64,000 nt of DNA from the NCBI RefSeq assembly GCF_032714495.1, contig NZ_JAWDKB010000004.1:1-64000 (forward strand), in the 5' to 3' direction. The position numbers and the translations under genes were made by a program. Source of the stretch: Methanorbis rubei (lineage in GTDB: Archaea; Halobacteriota; Methanomicrobia; Methanomicrobiales; Methanocorpusculaceae). Of this stretch, positions 16,998-25,550 are shown in pieces (the first letter of the stretch is position 1; each line of letters begins with the position of its first letter). Below the pieces are notes generated by a model. It was given only the letters and a program-made list of their open reading frames with translations, had not been told where the DNA came from and ran no database searches.

Positions 16998-17279
16998 TTA
17001 GTGGGTGGCTCCAGAGACAGCTTTCGCTGCAACAGGTCCATCCTGCGGTCCTACCAGTCTAATAACATCATATGGGCATGCTTCGACGCATACACCGCAA
17101 CCAGCACACAGCTCGTGATCAATGTCAAGGATCATTGCCTTGCCATTCTGTACGAGATAGATCTTGTCAGTTGAGGCAGGATCTACTGTGTTAAGTTCCA
17201 GTGCGTTCACCGGGCAGGCGACCACACAATTGTTACAACCGGTACATCGCTCCATGTTGATATGCATTGCAAATGCCAT
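16998..17279 (-). CDS. fwdG: Two-cluster ferredoxin of formylmethanofuran dehydrogenase
   Basis: A 93-residue ferredoxin with motifs CTGCNNCVVACPVNAL (near residue 12) and CAGCGVCVEACPYDVI (near 58), separated by a 40-residue insertion rich in beta-type residues. It is the first gene of the operon, where FwdG/FmdG often lies, and probably passes electrons from the polyferredoxin to FwdB. Ferredoxins are hard to assign by sequence alone; the name rests on context. Confidence 0.8.
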   Translation of the reverse strand: MAFAMHINMERCTGCNNCVVACPVNALELNTVDPASTDKIYLVQNGKAMILDIDHELCAGCGVCVEACPYDVIRLVGPQDGPVAAKAVSGATH

Positions 17280-17280
17280 T

Positions 17281-17801
17281 GCTTATATGCACCAGCCTAT
17301 ATCGATCGAAATCGATTACTGAAATGGTTGTGGTAGAATATAGATAAAGTTTCTTAATACAATGCAGGCCGAATACGGGCGTATTTCGACATAAGTAAAC
17401 GTAATTATATTGATAACATCATATTGTAAATATAAATCCCCGTGACAAGCCCCGAAAGAATCCCCGGAAACCTAATATGACCGTGCGCAAAGGATAACAT
17501 CTGGATTTCAATATAAACCAAGTAAATGGGAAATAATCCGAGAATATCTCATTTGCGCGCGTATTTATAGATGAACACAGGGCGTGAGAGTAGTTGAATA
17601 GATCAACATATCAACAATCTTTGATTATCCGGTGGACGTGGGATTATCAGTGGGTTGTGAGAGGCACTGAATGATCTATTATTATAGTGAAAATTATGAC
17701 CCGAAAAGTTCAGATATCGATTACCTCTTATACTCTCACCACCGATATTTTTGTTACCGAAAATTCCGGTGACAACCACCGGAGACTACTCAAGGATACC
17801 C
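17281..17801. promoter_or_regulatory. Divergent promoter region between the fwd-hdr operon and the mmp11 operon
   Basis: A gene-free 521-base region. Reading towards fwdG, a TATA-like CTTTATCTATATT lies near 17340-17353. Upstream of it is a near-perfect inverted repeat, CGAATACG and CGTATTTCG (17370-17389), a possible binding site for an operon regulator. Closer to fwdG the palindrome ATCGAT occurs twice within 17301-17316. Several AT-rich TATA-like strings serve the opposite strand. No small gene is convincing here. Confidence 0.45.
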
Positions 17802-18755
17802 ATGATTACTCTATATCCGGAACAGGTAAAAGAGCGGTTCGGACCGCTGTTCTGCCGCCGACTGCTGGTGATGACCGACGAAAAGGAAGGAGTCGCCGAA
17901 CTTCACGAACAGTGTCATGCCCGCGGCCCCATTGAATGGGATCACATGAACCGCCGCAGGGCAGGAGGCGCACTCATTTCTGCAAAGACCGAAGGAACCA
18001 CCATGACCATGACTGCGAGGATTGGATCCTATCCAATCCGGTTCGGTCCCTCGGACACTGAACTCGGCGGCCAGGCATTGGAAGCAGTCATCGTGAATGG
18101 AGATGAAGTCGCAACCAAATGGGCGGGAGCGGCAGGAGCCGGAGTCGGCATCGCCGCATGCCTTGCTCAGGCACCAGGAGTCATCAGAACCGAGTACAAC
18201 TCAGAAGAGGATCTCCATGTGGGCGGAGCACACATCTGCCGAAGCACGATCGTTTTGCCAAAATATGAAAAGATCACCTTCGGCATCGACGACACCGACA
18301 CCAAAGAGAGCGGAGCAACATGGGTCCTCGCCATGAAATGCGGCGAGGCCTGCACACTTGACGGAGTAATCTTTCTTGGCATGAGAATTATCCAGCTCAA
18401 TCCGAAAGCTCCGGAAAAAACCACGAACTGTACGGGTTCAGTCATCACCTTTGCAGTGCGACCGGACAAAAAAGAGGAACTCATAACGTTCGTCAAAAAA
18501 TTTGTCGAAGAGAGATCAGTCAGCCCTGACACCGGCATCTGCTACTGGCCGGGAATCAAACTGCCGGAATCATCCTACGCAAAACGGATCAAAACCGAAC
18601 TGCTGACAAAGGATGAAGCAAACAAAGAAGCAGAAAAACTTGGTGTGTCATTCATCGACTCAGCAAACGGCAAGGGAAGAATAGGTGCTCTTGGAGCACT
18701 CCTGTGGGCAAACGGAGGTGTAGAAGTTGCAGGGCTATATGGCGAAACTCCATGA
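17802..18755 (+). CDS. Methanogenesis marker protein 11 paralogue
   Basis: A 317-residue protein related to the next gene: both have a glycine-rich first half (GAAGAGVGIAACLAQAPG here, GGGGVGASICRAGARG there) and a second half with GIDDTDTKESGATWVLA. The GIDDTDT motif is also found in the TiaS/DUF1743 nucleotide-binding domain that makes agmatidine in tRNA. Conserved NCTG (near residue 210) matches NCVA in the paralogue. I take ATG 17802. Function is unknown. It overlaps the next gene by 17 bases, so the two are coupled. Confidence 0.75.
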   Translation: MITLYPEQVKERFGPLFCRRLLVMTDEKEGVAELHEQCHARGPIEWDHMNRRRAGGALISAKTEGTTMTMTARIGSYPIRFGPSDTELGGQALEAVIVNGDEVATKWAGAAGAGVGIAACLAQAPGVIRTEYNSEEDLHVGGAHICRSTIVLPKYEKITFGIDDTDTKESGATWVLAMKCGEACTLDGVIFLGMRIIQLNPKAPEKTTNCTGSVITFAVRPDKKEELITFVKKFVEERSVSPDTGICYWPGIKLPESSYAKRIKTELLTKDEANKEAEKLGVSFIDSANGKGRIGALGALLWANGGVEVAGLYGETP

Positions 18756-19626
18756 TCCGTATCAGGCTCCGTATCAGGAGATCATCGCTGTCGCATCAAG
18801 CGACGGCAAACAAATCGAACTCATCGAATGCTTCGACTGCATCGGCGGAGGAATGTGGGTCGCAAAACATTACGCCCAAAGTCCGCTGGTCAACAGCGTT
18901 CGAAAAGTGGGAACCACAATCCGGTACCACATAACTCCAGGATCTGCAGAACTGCATCTGGTGGGATCAAAGTTTCCCGCAGGAATTGCGGGAGCTGCGG
19001 TTACTGACAACGAAATTGCCATCTCATACCTCGGCATGGGCGGAGGAGGAGTCGGCGCGTCCATCTGTCGGGCAGGAGCAAGAGGCGTCCTTCGTGCGGA
19101 AACGACACCATGCGGCGGAGGAAAACTCGCCGGCTCAACTTTGCATCTGAAAAGAATGGAACGTGTCATTATCGGCATTGACGACACCGACACGCCGGAA
19201 GTTGGAGCAACATGGGCACTGACCCACAACATTGCCCGCGAAGTGGAAGATGAAAACTCCCGCTACCTCTCCCACACCATCACCCAGCTCTTCCCGGTAG
19301 CACAGCGGACGAAGAACTGTGTCGCAGTCGCGATCGAGTTTGCCACAACCGAGCCTGAGACCTTGATCACAAACGTCCAGAAACTTGTGGAGAAGTACAC
19401 GCTCTCCGACAAAACCGGCATGGTGGTCTTCCGCGGATTTGATCCGTCACCGCTCGAAGAGTACGCATGGATGGTCAAGCGCGGTGAGATCACACTGGAT
19501 CAGATGGAAGCGATCAAAAAATACATCGAGATTCGCATCGGCGGGCCGGGAATTATCGGGGCGGCCGCAGCAATTCCGCTCTACACCAGATTTGAAGAGG
19601 CACTGTTACTATGTGGACATCTCTGA
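18739..19626 (+). CDS. Methanogenesis marker protein 11
   Basis: A 295-residue protein whose pattern (IELIECFDCIGGGMWVAKHY, then GGGGVGASICRAG, then RVIIGIDDTDTPEVGATWAL and the late GRGIIGA-like GGPGIIGAAAAI) fits methanogenesis marker protein 11, a family found in methanogens but with no established activity. The GIDDTDT segment suggests nucleotide binding as in TiaS. Start ATG 18739 avoids a longer TTG start. It is flanked by its paralogue upstream and a radical SAM gene overlapping its 3' end by 16 bases, suggesting a shared modification pathway. Confidence 0.8.
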   Translation: MAKLHDPYQAPYQEIIAVASSDGKQIELIECFDCIGGGMWVAKHYAQSPLVNSVRKVGTTIRYHITPGSAELHLVGSKFPAGIAGAAVTDNEIAISYLGMGGGGVGASICRAGARGVLRAETTPCGGGKLAGSTLHLKRMERVIIGIDDTDTPEVGATWALTHNIAREVEDENSRYLSHTITQLFPVAQRTKNCVAVAIEFATTEPETLITNVQKLVEKYTLSDKTGMVVFRGFDPSPLEEYAWMVKRGEITLDQMEAIKKYIEIRIGGPGIIGAAAAIPLYTRFEEALLLCGHL

Positions 19627-20570
19627 AAGCCCAACTGCTTGAGGTTGGCACGGTGAAACTCACCGGAGCTGACGCGACCGAGTACGAATCAAAGTCAACC
19701 GCAGGACCGGGAGCAGGAGGTCGCGGTTCGGTGTTCTTCAGCTACGAAGGACACCGCGTGCGGCTCGCGGTCGCCGAAGACTCACCGATCACCATCCGCC
19801 ACATCGGCGGTGGAACCGTGATGCTGACTTACGGATGCATCGAGGTTTTGGGAAAACTCGAAAAGCCGGGAAGCCACTGCCCGGGCCAGGCCTACATCAC
19901 CATTAGCGGCTCATGCATCTACCACTGCAGATACTGTCCGGTCCCGGGCAATGCAGCGCCGACAAAATCCATTGACGAGATCGTCACGCTCGTGAAAAAT
20001 GCCGGCGACATTCATGCGATATCACTCACAAGCGGCGTTGTCGGAACTGTTGAAGAGGAAGAGAAGCGTGCTCTTGATGCAGTATTAGCCTTGAAACAGT
20101 TCAACCTCCCGATCGGAGTTTCCATTTATCCGGTTGCGGGAACCGCACAGAGACTCCATGAAGCAGGAGCAGGCGAAGTAAAATTCAATCTTGAAACCGC
20201 AACTCCCGAACTCTTCAAAGAGATGTGCCCAGGTATGGACCGCGACCTCATCAACGCAGAACTTGATGAGGCCGTGACGCTGTTTGGAAAAAATCATGTC
20301 TTCACCAATCTCATCTTCGGACTCGGCGAGACCGATGATGAGATGAAGGCAGCAATCGATGAGGTATGCAGACGCGGCATTATTCCAACACTTCGTCCAT
20401 TCTCTCCCGCAGCAGATCTGAAGGACCTCCCCCGTCCGGGATTCAAGCGGTTCATGAATCTCTACAAACACCATCGTGCGGCCCTTGCGGCAAACGGACT
20501 TGACACCGCCAAGGCAGAAACCATGTGCATCGCCTGCACCGGATGCGATATGGTGCCGGGCCTTGACTAA
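19611..20570 (+). CDS. Radical SAM protein, partner of Mmp11 genes
   Basis: A 319-residue radical SAM enzyme. An N-terminal beta-rich extension (residues 1-95) is followed by the cluster motif CIYHCRYCPVPG (Cx3Cx2C, near residue 103), a TSGVVGT glycine segment, and conserved NLETATPELF and FGLGETDDE loops of the TIM barrel. The C terminus ends with CIACTGCDM, which could bind a second metal centre. It is not Mmp10 (arginine methylase), which has a different N terminus. Substrate unknown; tight overlap with mmp11 suggests they act together. Confidence 0.8.
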   Translation: MWTSLKAQLLEVGTVKLTGADATEYESKSTAGPGAGGRGSVFFSYEGHRVRLAVAEDSPITIRHIGGGTVMLTYGCIEVLGKLEKPGSHCPGQAYITISGSCIYHCRYCPVPGNAAPTKSIDEIVTLVKNAGDIHAISLTSGVVGTVEEEEKRALDAVLALKQFNLPIGVSIYPVAGTAQRLHEAGAGEVKFNLETATPELFKEMCPGMDRDLINAELDEAVTLFGKNHVFTNLIFGLGETDDEMKAAIDEVCRRGIIPTLRPFSPAADLKDLPRPGFKRFMNLYKHHRAALAANGLDTAKAETMCIACTGCDMVPGLD

Positions 20571-20618
20571 CCCGATAGTCGCATTTAACACTCCAGATGA
20601 CATAAGTAGAGTAGCTCT

Positions 20619-21434
20619 ATGATCTTCCCCAGCGAATGCAAATACATCGGCAGTGCGGCGACAAAACCGCACGGAGACACCGTGTATTTCCTGACAAAAT
20701 ATCTGATACATCCAGTACCGGAAGGGTTTGAAATTCTGGAAGTGGAACATGCTGGGGAAAGCGGATACATGAGACCGGTAAAGTCGGTCAGACAGCTGGT
20801 CGGCCCAAATGATATTGCAGTTTGGGAAGGGCCAATCACCCCCCACGACAGAGTTGGTCTCATCAGAAAAGCACTCTCGACCGGCAAGCGGTGCACGATT
20901 TTTGGAGCACAGGACGAACATATGACGTTCGTGCTGGATCCGGATTTTGCAGGGCTTGAAACAGTGCATGTCTATGACATCAAGCCGCCGCGTCCGAACC
21001 TTTCGGCAACGATTCACATTCTCGAAGACTTAGGATTCTTCGGCCAGCAAAATATTATGTTCGACCATCACGTCCGCGACATCTCCGAAATTCCGGCTGA
21101 TGTGTATCCATGCAGAGCCGGAGGGTTTCCCAAAACCCTTGACCGCGACGAGCTGCAGGGCGGCGAGCATATTGCCTGCTGTGTAACCGGCCGCCACATC
21201 TGCAGCGAGTGTTATGAGGATGAGTTTGTCTATGAAGACACCTGTCCGCTTTCGCAGATTGCAGAAGAGCCCTTCATCGCACGATGCTGTCGTGCCGACC
21301 GAAGCGGAATCGGTATCTACAATGGAAAGTTCGGGGCAGTGGTTCACTGGGGTTCATCTCCGAGAACGATGCTCGAAGCGGTTGACGCGATGCTTGAGGA
21401 GTGGCATAAGAGAAAGGAGGAGACGCATGGTTAA
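20619..21434 (+). CDS. Cysteine-rich protein of unknown function
   Basis: A 271-residue soluble protein that I do not recognise. The N-terminal two thirds look like an alpha/beta domain; residues about 165-245 hold many cysteines (YPCRAGG, HIACCVTGRHICSECYED, DTCPLS, ARCCRADRSG), suggesting a metal or Fe-S site. It follows the radical SAM gene by 48 bases and overlaps endonuclease IV by eight bases, so it belongs to the same transcript. It may be a methanogen-specific family. Confidence 0.65.
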   Translation: MIFPSECKYIGSAATKPHGDTVYFLTKYLIHPVPEGFEILEVEHAGESGYMRPVKSVRQLVGPNDIAVWEGPITPHDRVGLIRKALSTGKRCTIFGAQDEHMTFVLDPDFAGLETVHVYDIKPPRPNLSATIHILEDLGFFGQQNIMFDHHVRDISEIPADVYPCRAGGFPKTLDRDELQGGEHIACCVTGRHICSECYEDEFVYEDTCPLSQIAEEPFIARCCRADRSGIGIYNGKFGAVVHWGSSPRTMLEAVDAMLEEWHKRKEETHG

Positions 21435-22272
21435 GCTTGGACTGCATGTTTCGATTGCCGGGGCAATGGCGAATTCTGTTGAGCGGGCGCAGGCGCTTGG
21501 CTGTGATACATTTCAGATATTTACACGGAGTCCGCGGGTCTGGGCGGCAAAGCCGATCGAACCTTCAGTGGCAAATGCTTTCGTCACAGCTCTTGCCGCG
21601 TCCGGTATCGGCCCCGTGGTGGATCACATGCCGTACCTGCCAAACCCTGCGGCAGAAAAACCGGAGATTTACGATCGGTCGATTGCAACGCTCACCGAGG
21701 AGCTGAATCGGTGTGCGATGCTGAAGATCCCCTATCTTGTGACCCATCTCGGCCATCACGGCGAAGAGGGGCATAAGAAAGGACAGGAGAGAGTGATTGC
21801 TGCGATCGGCCAGGCGCTTGACAATGCTGAAGGCGACACGATGATTCTTCTTGAAAATACGGCGAACGAAAAAAATACGGTTGGCGGAACGTTCACGGAT
21901 GTCGGTGTTATTGCTGATGGGCTTGGTCGCGAGCCAAGAGTTGGTTTTTGTTTTGACACCTGCCATGCGGCAGCGGCAGGATATGATCTCAAAGGTCATG
22001 GTGCGGCAACGGTTTTCGGCTGGTTTGCTGATGAGGCGGGTGATCTTTTGCGTCTCAAAGTGATTCACTTAAACGATATGAAGGGAGGCGTGGGCTCACA
22101 TCTCGACCGCCACGAACATATCGGTCTTGGGTCGCTCGGCGAGGAAACAATTCGCGATGTGCTGACGCTCCCAAAAATTTCCCACTGCTCTTTCATCATG
22201 GAGACACCGTCAGATGATCGCCGTGATGATGCAGGAAACATGGCCGTCGCACGAAAACTTGCCGGGATGTGA
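21427..22272 (+). CDS. nfo: Endonuclease IV, AP endonuclease
   Basis: A 281-residue TIM-barrel enzyme that cuts DNA 5' of abasic sites in base excision repair. It starts LGLHVSIAGAMANSVERA and has the metal-binding family motifs: THLGHHGEEG near residue 100, LLENTANEKNTVGG near 140, GFCFDTCHAAAAGYD near 175 and VIHLNDMKGGVGSHLDRHEHIGLG near 210-235. ATG 21427 lies within the previous gene, an eight-base overlap. Length is normal. Confidence 0.93.
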   Translation: MVKLGLHVSIAGAMANSVERAQALGCDTFQIFTRSPRVWAAKPIEPSVANAFVTALAASGIGPVVDHMPYLPNPAAEKPEIYDRSIATLTEELNRCAMLKIPYLVTHLGHHGEEGHKKGQERVIAAIGQALDNAEGDTMILLENTANEKNTVGGTFTDVGVIADGLGREPRVGFCFDTCHAAAAGYDLKGHGAATVFGWFADEAGDLLRLKVIHLNDMKGGVGSHLDRHEHIGLGSLGEETIRDVLTLPKISHCSFIMETPSDDRRDDAGNMAVARKLAGM

Positions 22273-22544
22273 TGGGAGTGGAAACCGCAGCTTCAGAGGA
22301 GTTGATCGCGGGTCTCTCAAAACTTCACACAACCAAACTTGGTGCGGAAAGAATCAGAAGAAATCTTTCGCTTGAGTCGGAGGATGATGTGGTAGGCTGG
22401 TGCAGGGAACAAATTACAAATCCGGATGTGAAAATTTCGAGGAAAGGAAAAAACTTCTATGTTTATCTTGACGGCTGCGAGATAACGATTCATGCCCGCA
22501 GTTGTAGTATCATCACTGCACATGTCGTTTTTAAACGCGAATAG
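22272..22544 (+). CDS. DUF3781 family protein
   Basis: A 90-residue protein resembling DUF3781: LHTTKLGAERIRRNLSL near the start, then a basic KGKNFYVYLDGCEITIHARSCSIITAH core typical of a small beta sheet. Function is unknown. ATG 22272 overlaps the nfo stop codon by one base. Its last three codons and stop (22533-22544) lie inside the start of a dispersed repeat, so the natural C terminus may have been replaced or slightly trimmed by the repeat. Confidence 0.7.
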   Translation: MGVETAASEELIAGLSKLHTTKLGAERIRRNLSLESEDDVVGWCREQITNPDVKISRKGKNFYVYLDGCEITIHARSCSIITAHVVFKRE

Positions 22545-22776
22545 CACGAATCGCATGCCTTCGGCCTGCTCACCGCTTCGCGGAATAAAAAATCGCCAAT
22601 GGCGATTTTTCAAAATAGAAAAAATGATCTATGTTCCTCTAAATAGGTAGATCTGTATAAAAAAATAATTTTAGTAAGCTATTCAAAATCACCATTGGCG
22701 ATTTTTTTAATTCGCGCTATTCCGCGAAGCGGTGAGCAGGCCGAAGGCATGCGATTCGTGCCATTCGCGTTTTTTT
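22533..22776. repeat. Dispersed repeat family C, inverted copy pair
   Basis: The left arm (about 22533-22610) has AAACGCGAATAG, GCATGCCTTCGGCCTGCTC, ACCGCTTCGCGGAAT and the small palindrome ATCGCCAATGGCGAT. The right arm (about 22685-22776) repeats these in reverse order on the other strand. About 75 AT-rich bases separate them. The unit recurs at 34456-34646, and a fragment (GAAACGCGAATAAAAAATC) occurs near 32546. Part of its text (GCATGCnTTCGGCCTGC) also appears inside family B at about 24130, so the families exchange modules. Confidence 0.7.
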
Positions 22777-22805
22777 CCAAATACTTTTTTCACGACATTA
22801 CCCAT

Positions 22806-23624
22806 TCAAAATAACAGCGCCAGCAACTCCTCACTGCTTCTCACCACTTCCGCATCCGTCTCAAGCATCAGATTCACGAGCTCCCTCTCACTGTACTTTC
22901 GGAAATCCGTCCGGACAGCAATCACCCGTTTGCCAAGAGCGGTTGCATACCCCATCTCCCATGCGGTACCGGAGTCAACGTCGGACCCATCAATTACCGC
23001 AACCACAATATCGCTGTTCCGCACACCGGAAAGATTCTGGCGATAGATGAATTCCTCACGTTTTTCACCACGCGACTCACCGGTATCAAGTTCCTGTGGC
23101 AGGTGAACTTCACAATAACACCGTGAGGAGATCAGATCCGCAAGAGCCTGATTGTAAACTCGCTGTGCCTCGGAAAATAATGGTGCCGCAAGATAAATCC
23201 GGTACTGCGCAAACTGCCTTACATCAATCAGCGGAATATCGGAAAATCGCTTCAGAAATACTCCGGGCCCTGCGGACTTCTCATCGCTGTAATAGGTCGT
23301 CGTAACACCACATGTCGGTGAAGAGTTCACGCCAATAATCGCAAGCGGGGCTTCGACTCTCTCTGCAATAAGAGATCTCACCTCAGCCTCAAGCCGATCA
23401 AGAAGCAGAGAAAACTCCGGTACATTCAACCGATCAAGAAAAGATCCGGGAGTACGGGGCACACCAAGAAACAAAGTCTCTGGACACGGAAGCGGAACAA
23501 TCTCGATGTTGAATTTCTCGCATCTCCTGGCAGCCGCTGCCCAGTCAGTACGGTCTGCGTCAGTAGTGATTCCTTCAGCACGAAGTTTTTCATTCTGAAT
23601 GCAGGGCGAGGCAAGAACGTACAT
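22806..23624 (-). CDS. TudS-like (DUF523) domain fused to nucleoside 2-deoxyribosyltransferase
   Basis: A 272-residue two-domain protein. Residues 1-130 resemble DUF523/TudS, a [4Fe-4S] thiouracil desulfurase: cysteines fall at C8 (LASPC), C47 (LPCPE followed by LGVPRTPG) and C105 (SSPTCGV), close to the three cluster ligands of TudS. Residues about 142-272 are a nucleoside 2-deoxyribosyltransferase: RIYLAAPLFSEAQRVYN at the start, then DGSDVDSGTAWEMGYA with the catalytic glutamate. Together they suggest salvage or removal of thiolated or other unusual nucleobases and nucleosides. Roles are inferred from the two families. It stands alone between repeats. Confidence 0.75.
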   Translation of the reverse strand: MYVLASPCIQNEKLRAEGITTDADRTDWAAAARRCEKFNIEIVPLPCPETLFLGVPRTPGSFLDRLNVPEFSLLLDRLEAEVRSLIAERVEAPLAIIGVNSSPTCGVTTTYYSDEKSAGPGVFLKRFSDIPLIDVRQFAQYRIYLAAPLFSEAQRVYNQALADLISSRCYCEVHLPQELDTGESRGEKREEFIYRQNLSGVRNSDIVVAVIDGSDVDSGTAWEMGYATALGKRVIAVRTDFRKYSERELVNLMLETDAEVVRSSEELLALLF

Positions 23625-23707
23625 TAATTACTTTCATAGGAAGTCATGAGGGATAAAATTCGCGGGAGGGTATGTTGGTATTATTTTCTGTTTGTCCATT
23701 ACGTTCT

Positions 23708-24170
23708 GCTCCGCCCACGGAACACACTGACCACACGGAATAGGCACGGAAAAAAACATCACGGAGTAGACGTGAACATCACGGAACTCTCATTCAAAAA
23801 AATATTTTTTCAGGCTCTCACGAAATAATTTTTGAAATTATTTTTTCAGAAATATTTTGTGAACGAGATCGACCAGAAAATTTCGCAGAAAAAAAAACAT
23901 CACGGAACTTTCACTCAAAAAATATTTTTCAGGCTCTCACGAAATAATTTTTGAAATTTTTTTCAGAAATATTTTGTGAATGTAATCGGTCACATAACTT
24001 CACTCAAAAAAATATATTCGTACTTTCAGAAAATAATTTTTAAAATTTTTTTTGAAAATTTCCGTGATGTTCACGTCTGCTCCGTGATGTTTTCTGTGAA
24101 ACTCCGTGTGTTCCCGCGAAGCGGTAAGCAGACCGAAGGCATGCGTCTCGTGTTTTCCGTGGGCGGAGCT
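23708..24170. repeat. Dispersed repeat family B, longest copy
   Basis: Outer arms are GCTCCGCCCACGGAA (from 23708) and its inverse TTCCGTGGGCGGAGC (to 24170), followed inward by paired CACGGAGTAGACGTGAACATC and its inverse (near 24070). The centre holds three tandem-like degenerate units of about 90-125 bases beginning CATCACGGAACT or CACTCAAAAAAATAT and ending AAATATTTTGTGAA. No gene is evident. The whole 23625-24250 gap is filled by it. Confidence 0.7.
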
Positions 24171-24250
24171 GAAGCTACAACACCACGACAGACACAAAAC
24201 TTATCCGCATTTCATACAGACACAGTACCGCAAATAGCAGAGAAGAGATC

Positions 24251-24967
24251 ATGATAGAAACACAGAGCTGGATGAACGAATTCACCGCAAAACTGCTCTC
24301 GCAGTTTGGCGAAAGGCTCATCTTCGCAGGACTTCAGGGAAGCTACCTGAGAGAAGAAGCAACCGAAGAAAGCGACATCGACGTCATGATCGTCCTTGAC
24401 CAGCTTGCGCTCGCAGACCTTGCCGCATACAAAACAATCGTTGCGAAAATGCCTGAAGGAGAAAAGGCATGCGGATTTATCTGTGGGAAAGAAGAACTTC
24501 TCGCCTGGCCCAAACATGAACTCTTCCAGCTCGCCAAAGAAACAAAAAACTGGCACGGAGACCTTGCACAACTTCTTCCGCCGGTCACAAGAGAAGACAT
24601 CTGTGACAGCGTAAGAATTTCTGCGGCAAACCTCTATCATGAAGCATGCCACAGGTACCTCTATGACAAAGAAGACGACAGGGTCGAAAATCTTCAGAAT
24701 GCCTACAAAACCTCATCCTTCCTCCTCAAACTCGTACATTATCTCAGAACGTACGAGTACATCACCACCAGAAAAGATCTCCTGCCTACACTATTAGGAA
24801 CCGAGCAGGAGATACTCCTCTCGTTCATGAACTGGGACAACGAAGTTGCTGTCCGCCGTGAGAATCCTGACTTGTGGTATCAGCGCTTGATCTCTTTTGC
24901 CGGAGACCTTCTCAGAGAGATGCAGGACGCATCACCCGAAATCAGAATAACCGTACAGGCCCAATAA
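24251..24967 (+). CDS. Nucleotidyltransferase-fold protein
   Basis: A 238-residue protein with an N-terminal polymerase-beta-like nucleotidyltransferase domain: GLQGSYLREEATEESDIDVMIVL (residues about 28-50) gives the GS motif and the paired aspartates D43 and D45 expected to bind Mg. The remainder is mostly helical and could be substrate binding. Such proteins adenylylate small molecules, tRNA or proteins; nothing here decides which. It is followed after ten bases by tsr3. Confidence 0.75.
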   Translation: MIETQSWMNEFTAKLLSQFGERLIFAGLQGSYLREEATEESDIDVMIVLDQLALADLAAYKTIVAKMPEGEKACGFICGKEELLAWPKHELFQLAKETKNWHGDLAQLLPPVTREDICDSVRISAANLYHEACHRYLYDKEDDRVENLQNAYKTSSFLLKLVHYLRTYEYITTRKDLLPTLLGTEQEILLSFMNWDNEVAVRRENPDLWYQRLISFAGDLLREMQDASPEIRITVQAQ

Positions 24968-24977
24968 CATACAAACA

Positions 24978-25496
24978 ATGGCGGACCAAACACGGACAAA
25001 AGGAATACCTCTCATCGCATACCGCGACAACTCCTGCGATCCGAAAAAATGTACCATGAAAAAACTGGAACGGTTCGGCATGATGCGCATAGTCACCCGC
25101 ATCCAGGAAATTCCAAAAACCACACTTCTTCTGGACCCGACCGCAGATGTCATCTCGCCTGCCGACAGAAACTGGGTGCGGTCAATCACCGCTCTTGACT
25201 GTTCATGGGAAGTACTCGACACCGCAAACCTCAGCTCATGGAAAGGAAGGCGGGCGCTTCCCTTCCTCGTCGCCGCAAATCCGGTCAACTTCGGCAAACC
25301 CTTCACCCTCACCTCAGTCGAAGCAATCGCCGCAACCCTGCACATCCTCGGAGAAGCAGAACAGGCAAAAGCAGTGCTCGCAAAATTTCACTGGGGCTTA
25401 AACTTCCTTGCTCTCAACGCTGAACCGCTCGCCGAGTATGCACAGGCAAAGAACAGTGAAGAGGTACTAAAAATACAAAGCGAGTATATTGGATAA
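24978..25496 (+). CDS. tsr3: 16S rRNA aminocarboxypropyltransferase Tsr3
   Basis: A 172-residue DUF367/Tsr3 protein, which transfers the aminocarboxypropyl group from SAM to a hypermodified uridine in the decoding site of small-subunit rRNA. Family marks are DPKKCTMKKLERFG near residue 20, LLLDPTADVISPAD near 50, the ITALDCSW motif near 70 and GRRALPFLVAANPVNFGKPFTLTSVEA near 90-115. Length is typical of archaeal Tsr3. Confidence 0.9.
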   Translation: MADQTRTKGIPLIAYRDNSCDPKKCTMKKLERFGMMRIVTRIQEIPKTTLLLDPTADVISPADRNWVRSITALDCSWEVLDTANLSSWKGRRALPFLVAANPVNFGKPFTLTSVEAIAATLHILGEAEQAKAVLAKFHWGLNFLALNAEPLAEYAQAKNSEEVLKIQSEYIG

Positions 25497-25550
25497 AGCC
25501 GTCCCCACCGTGACTATTAACATCTGAAACGACTAAATAACACCTATACA

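Noticed and set aside
23708-24170. CRISPR-like repeats
   Set aside because: Units are long, degenerate and palindromic without regular unique spacers, and no cas genes are present.
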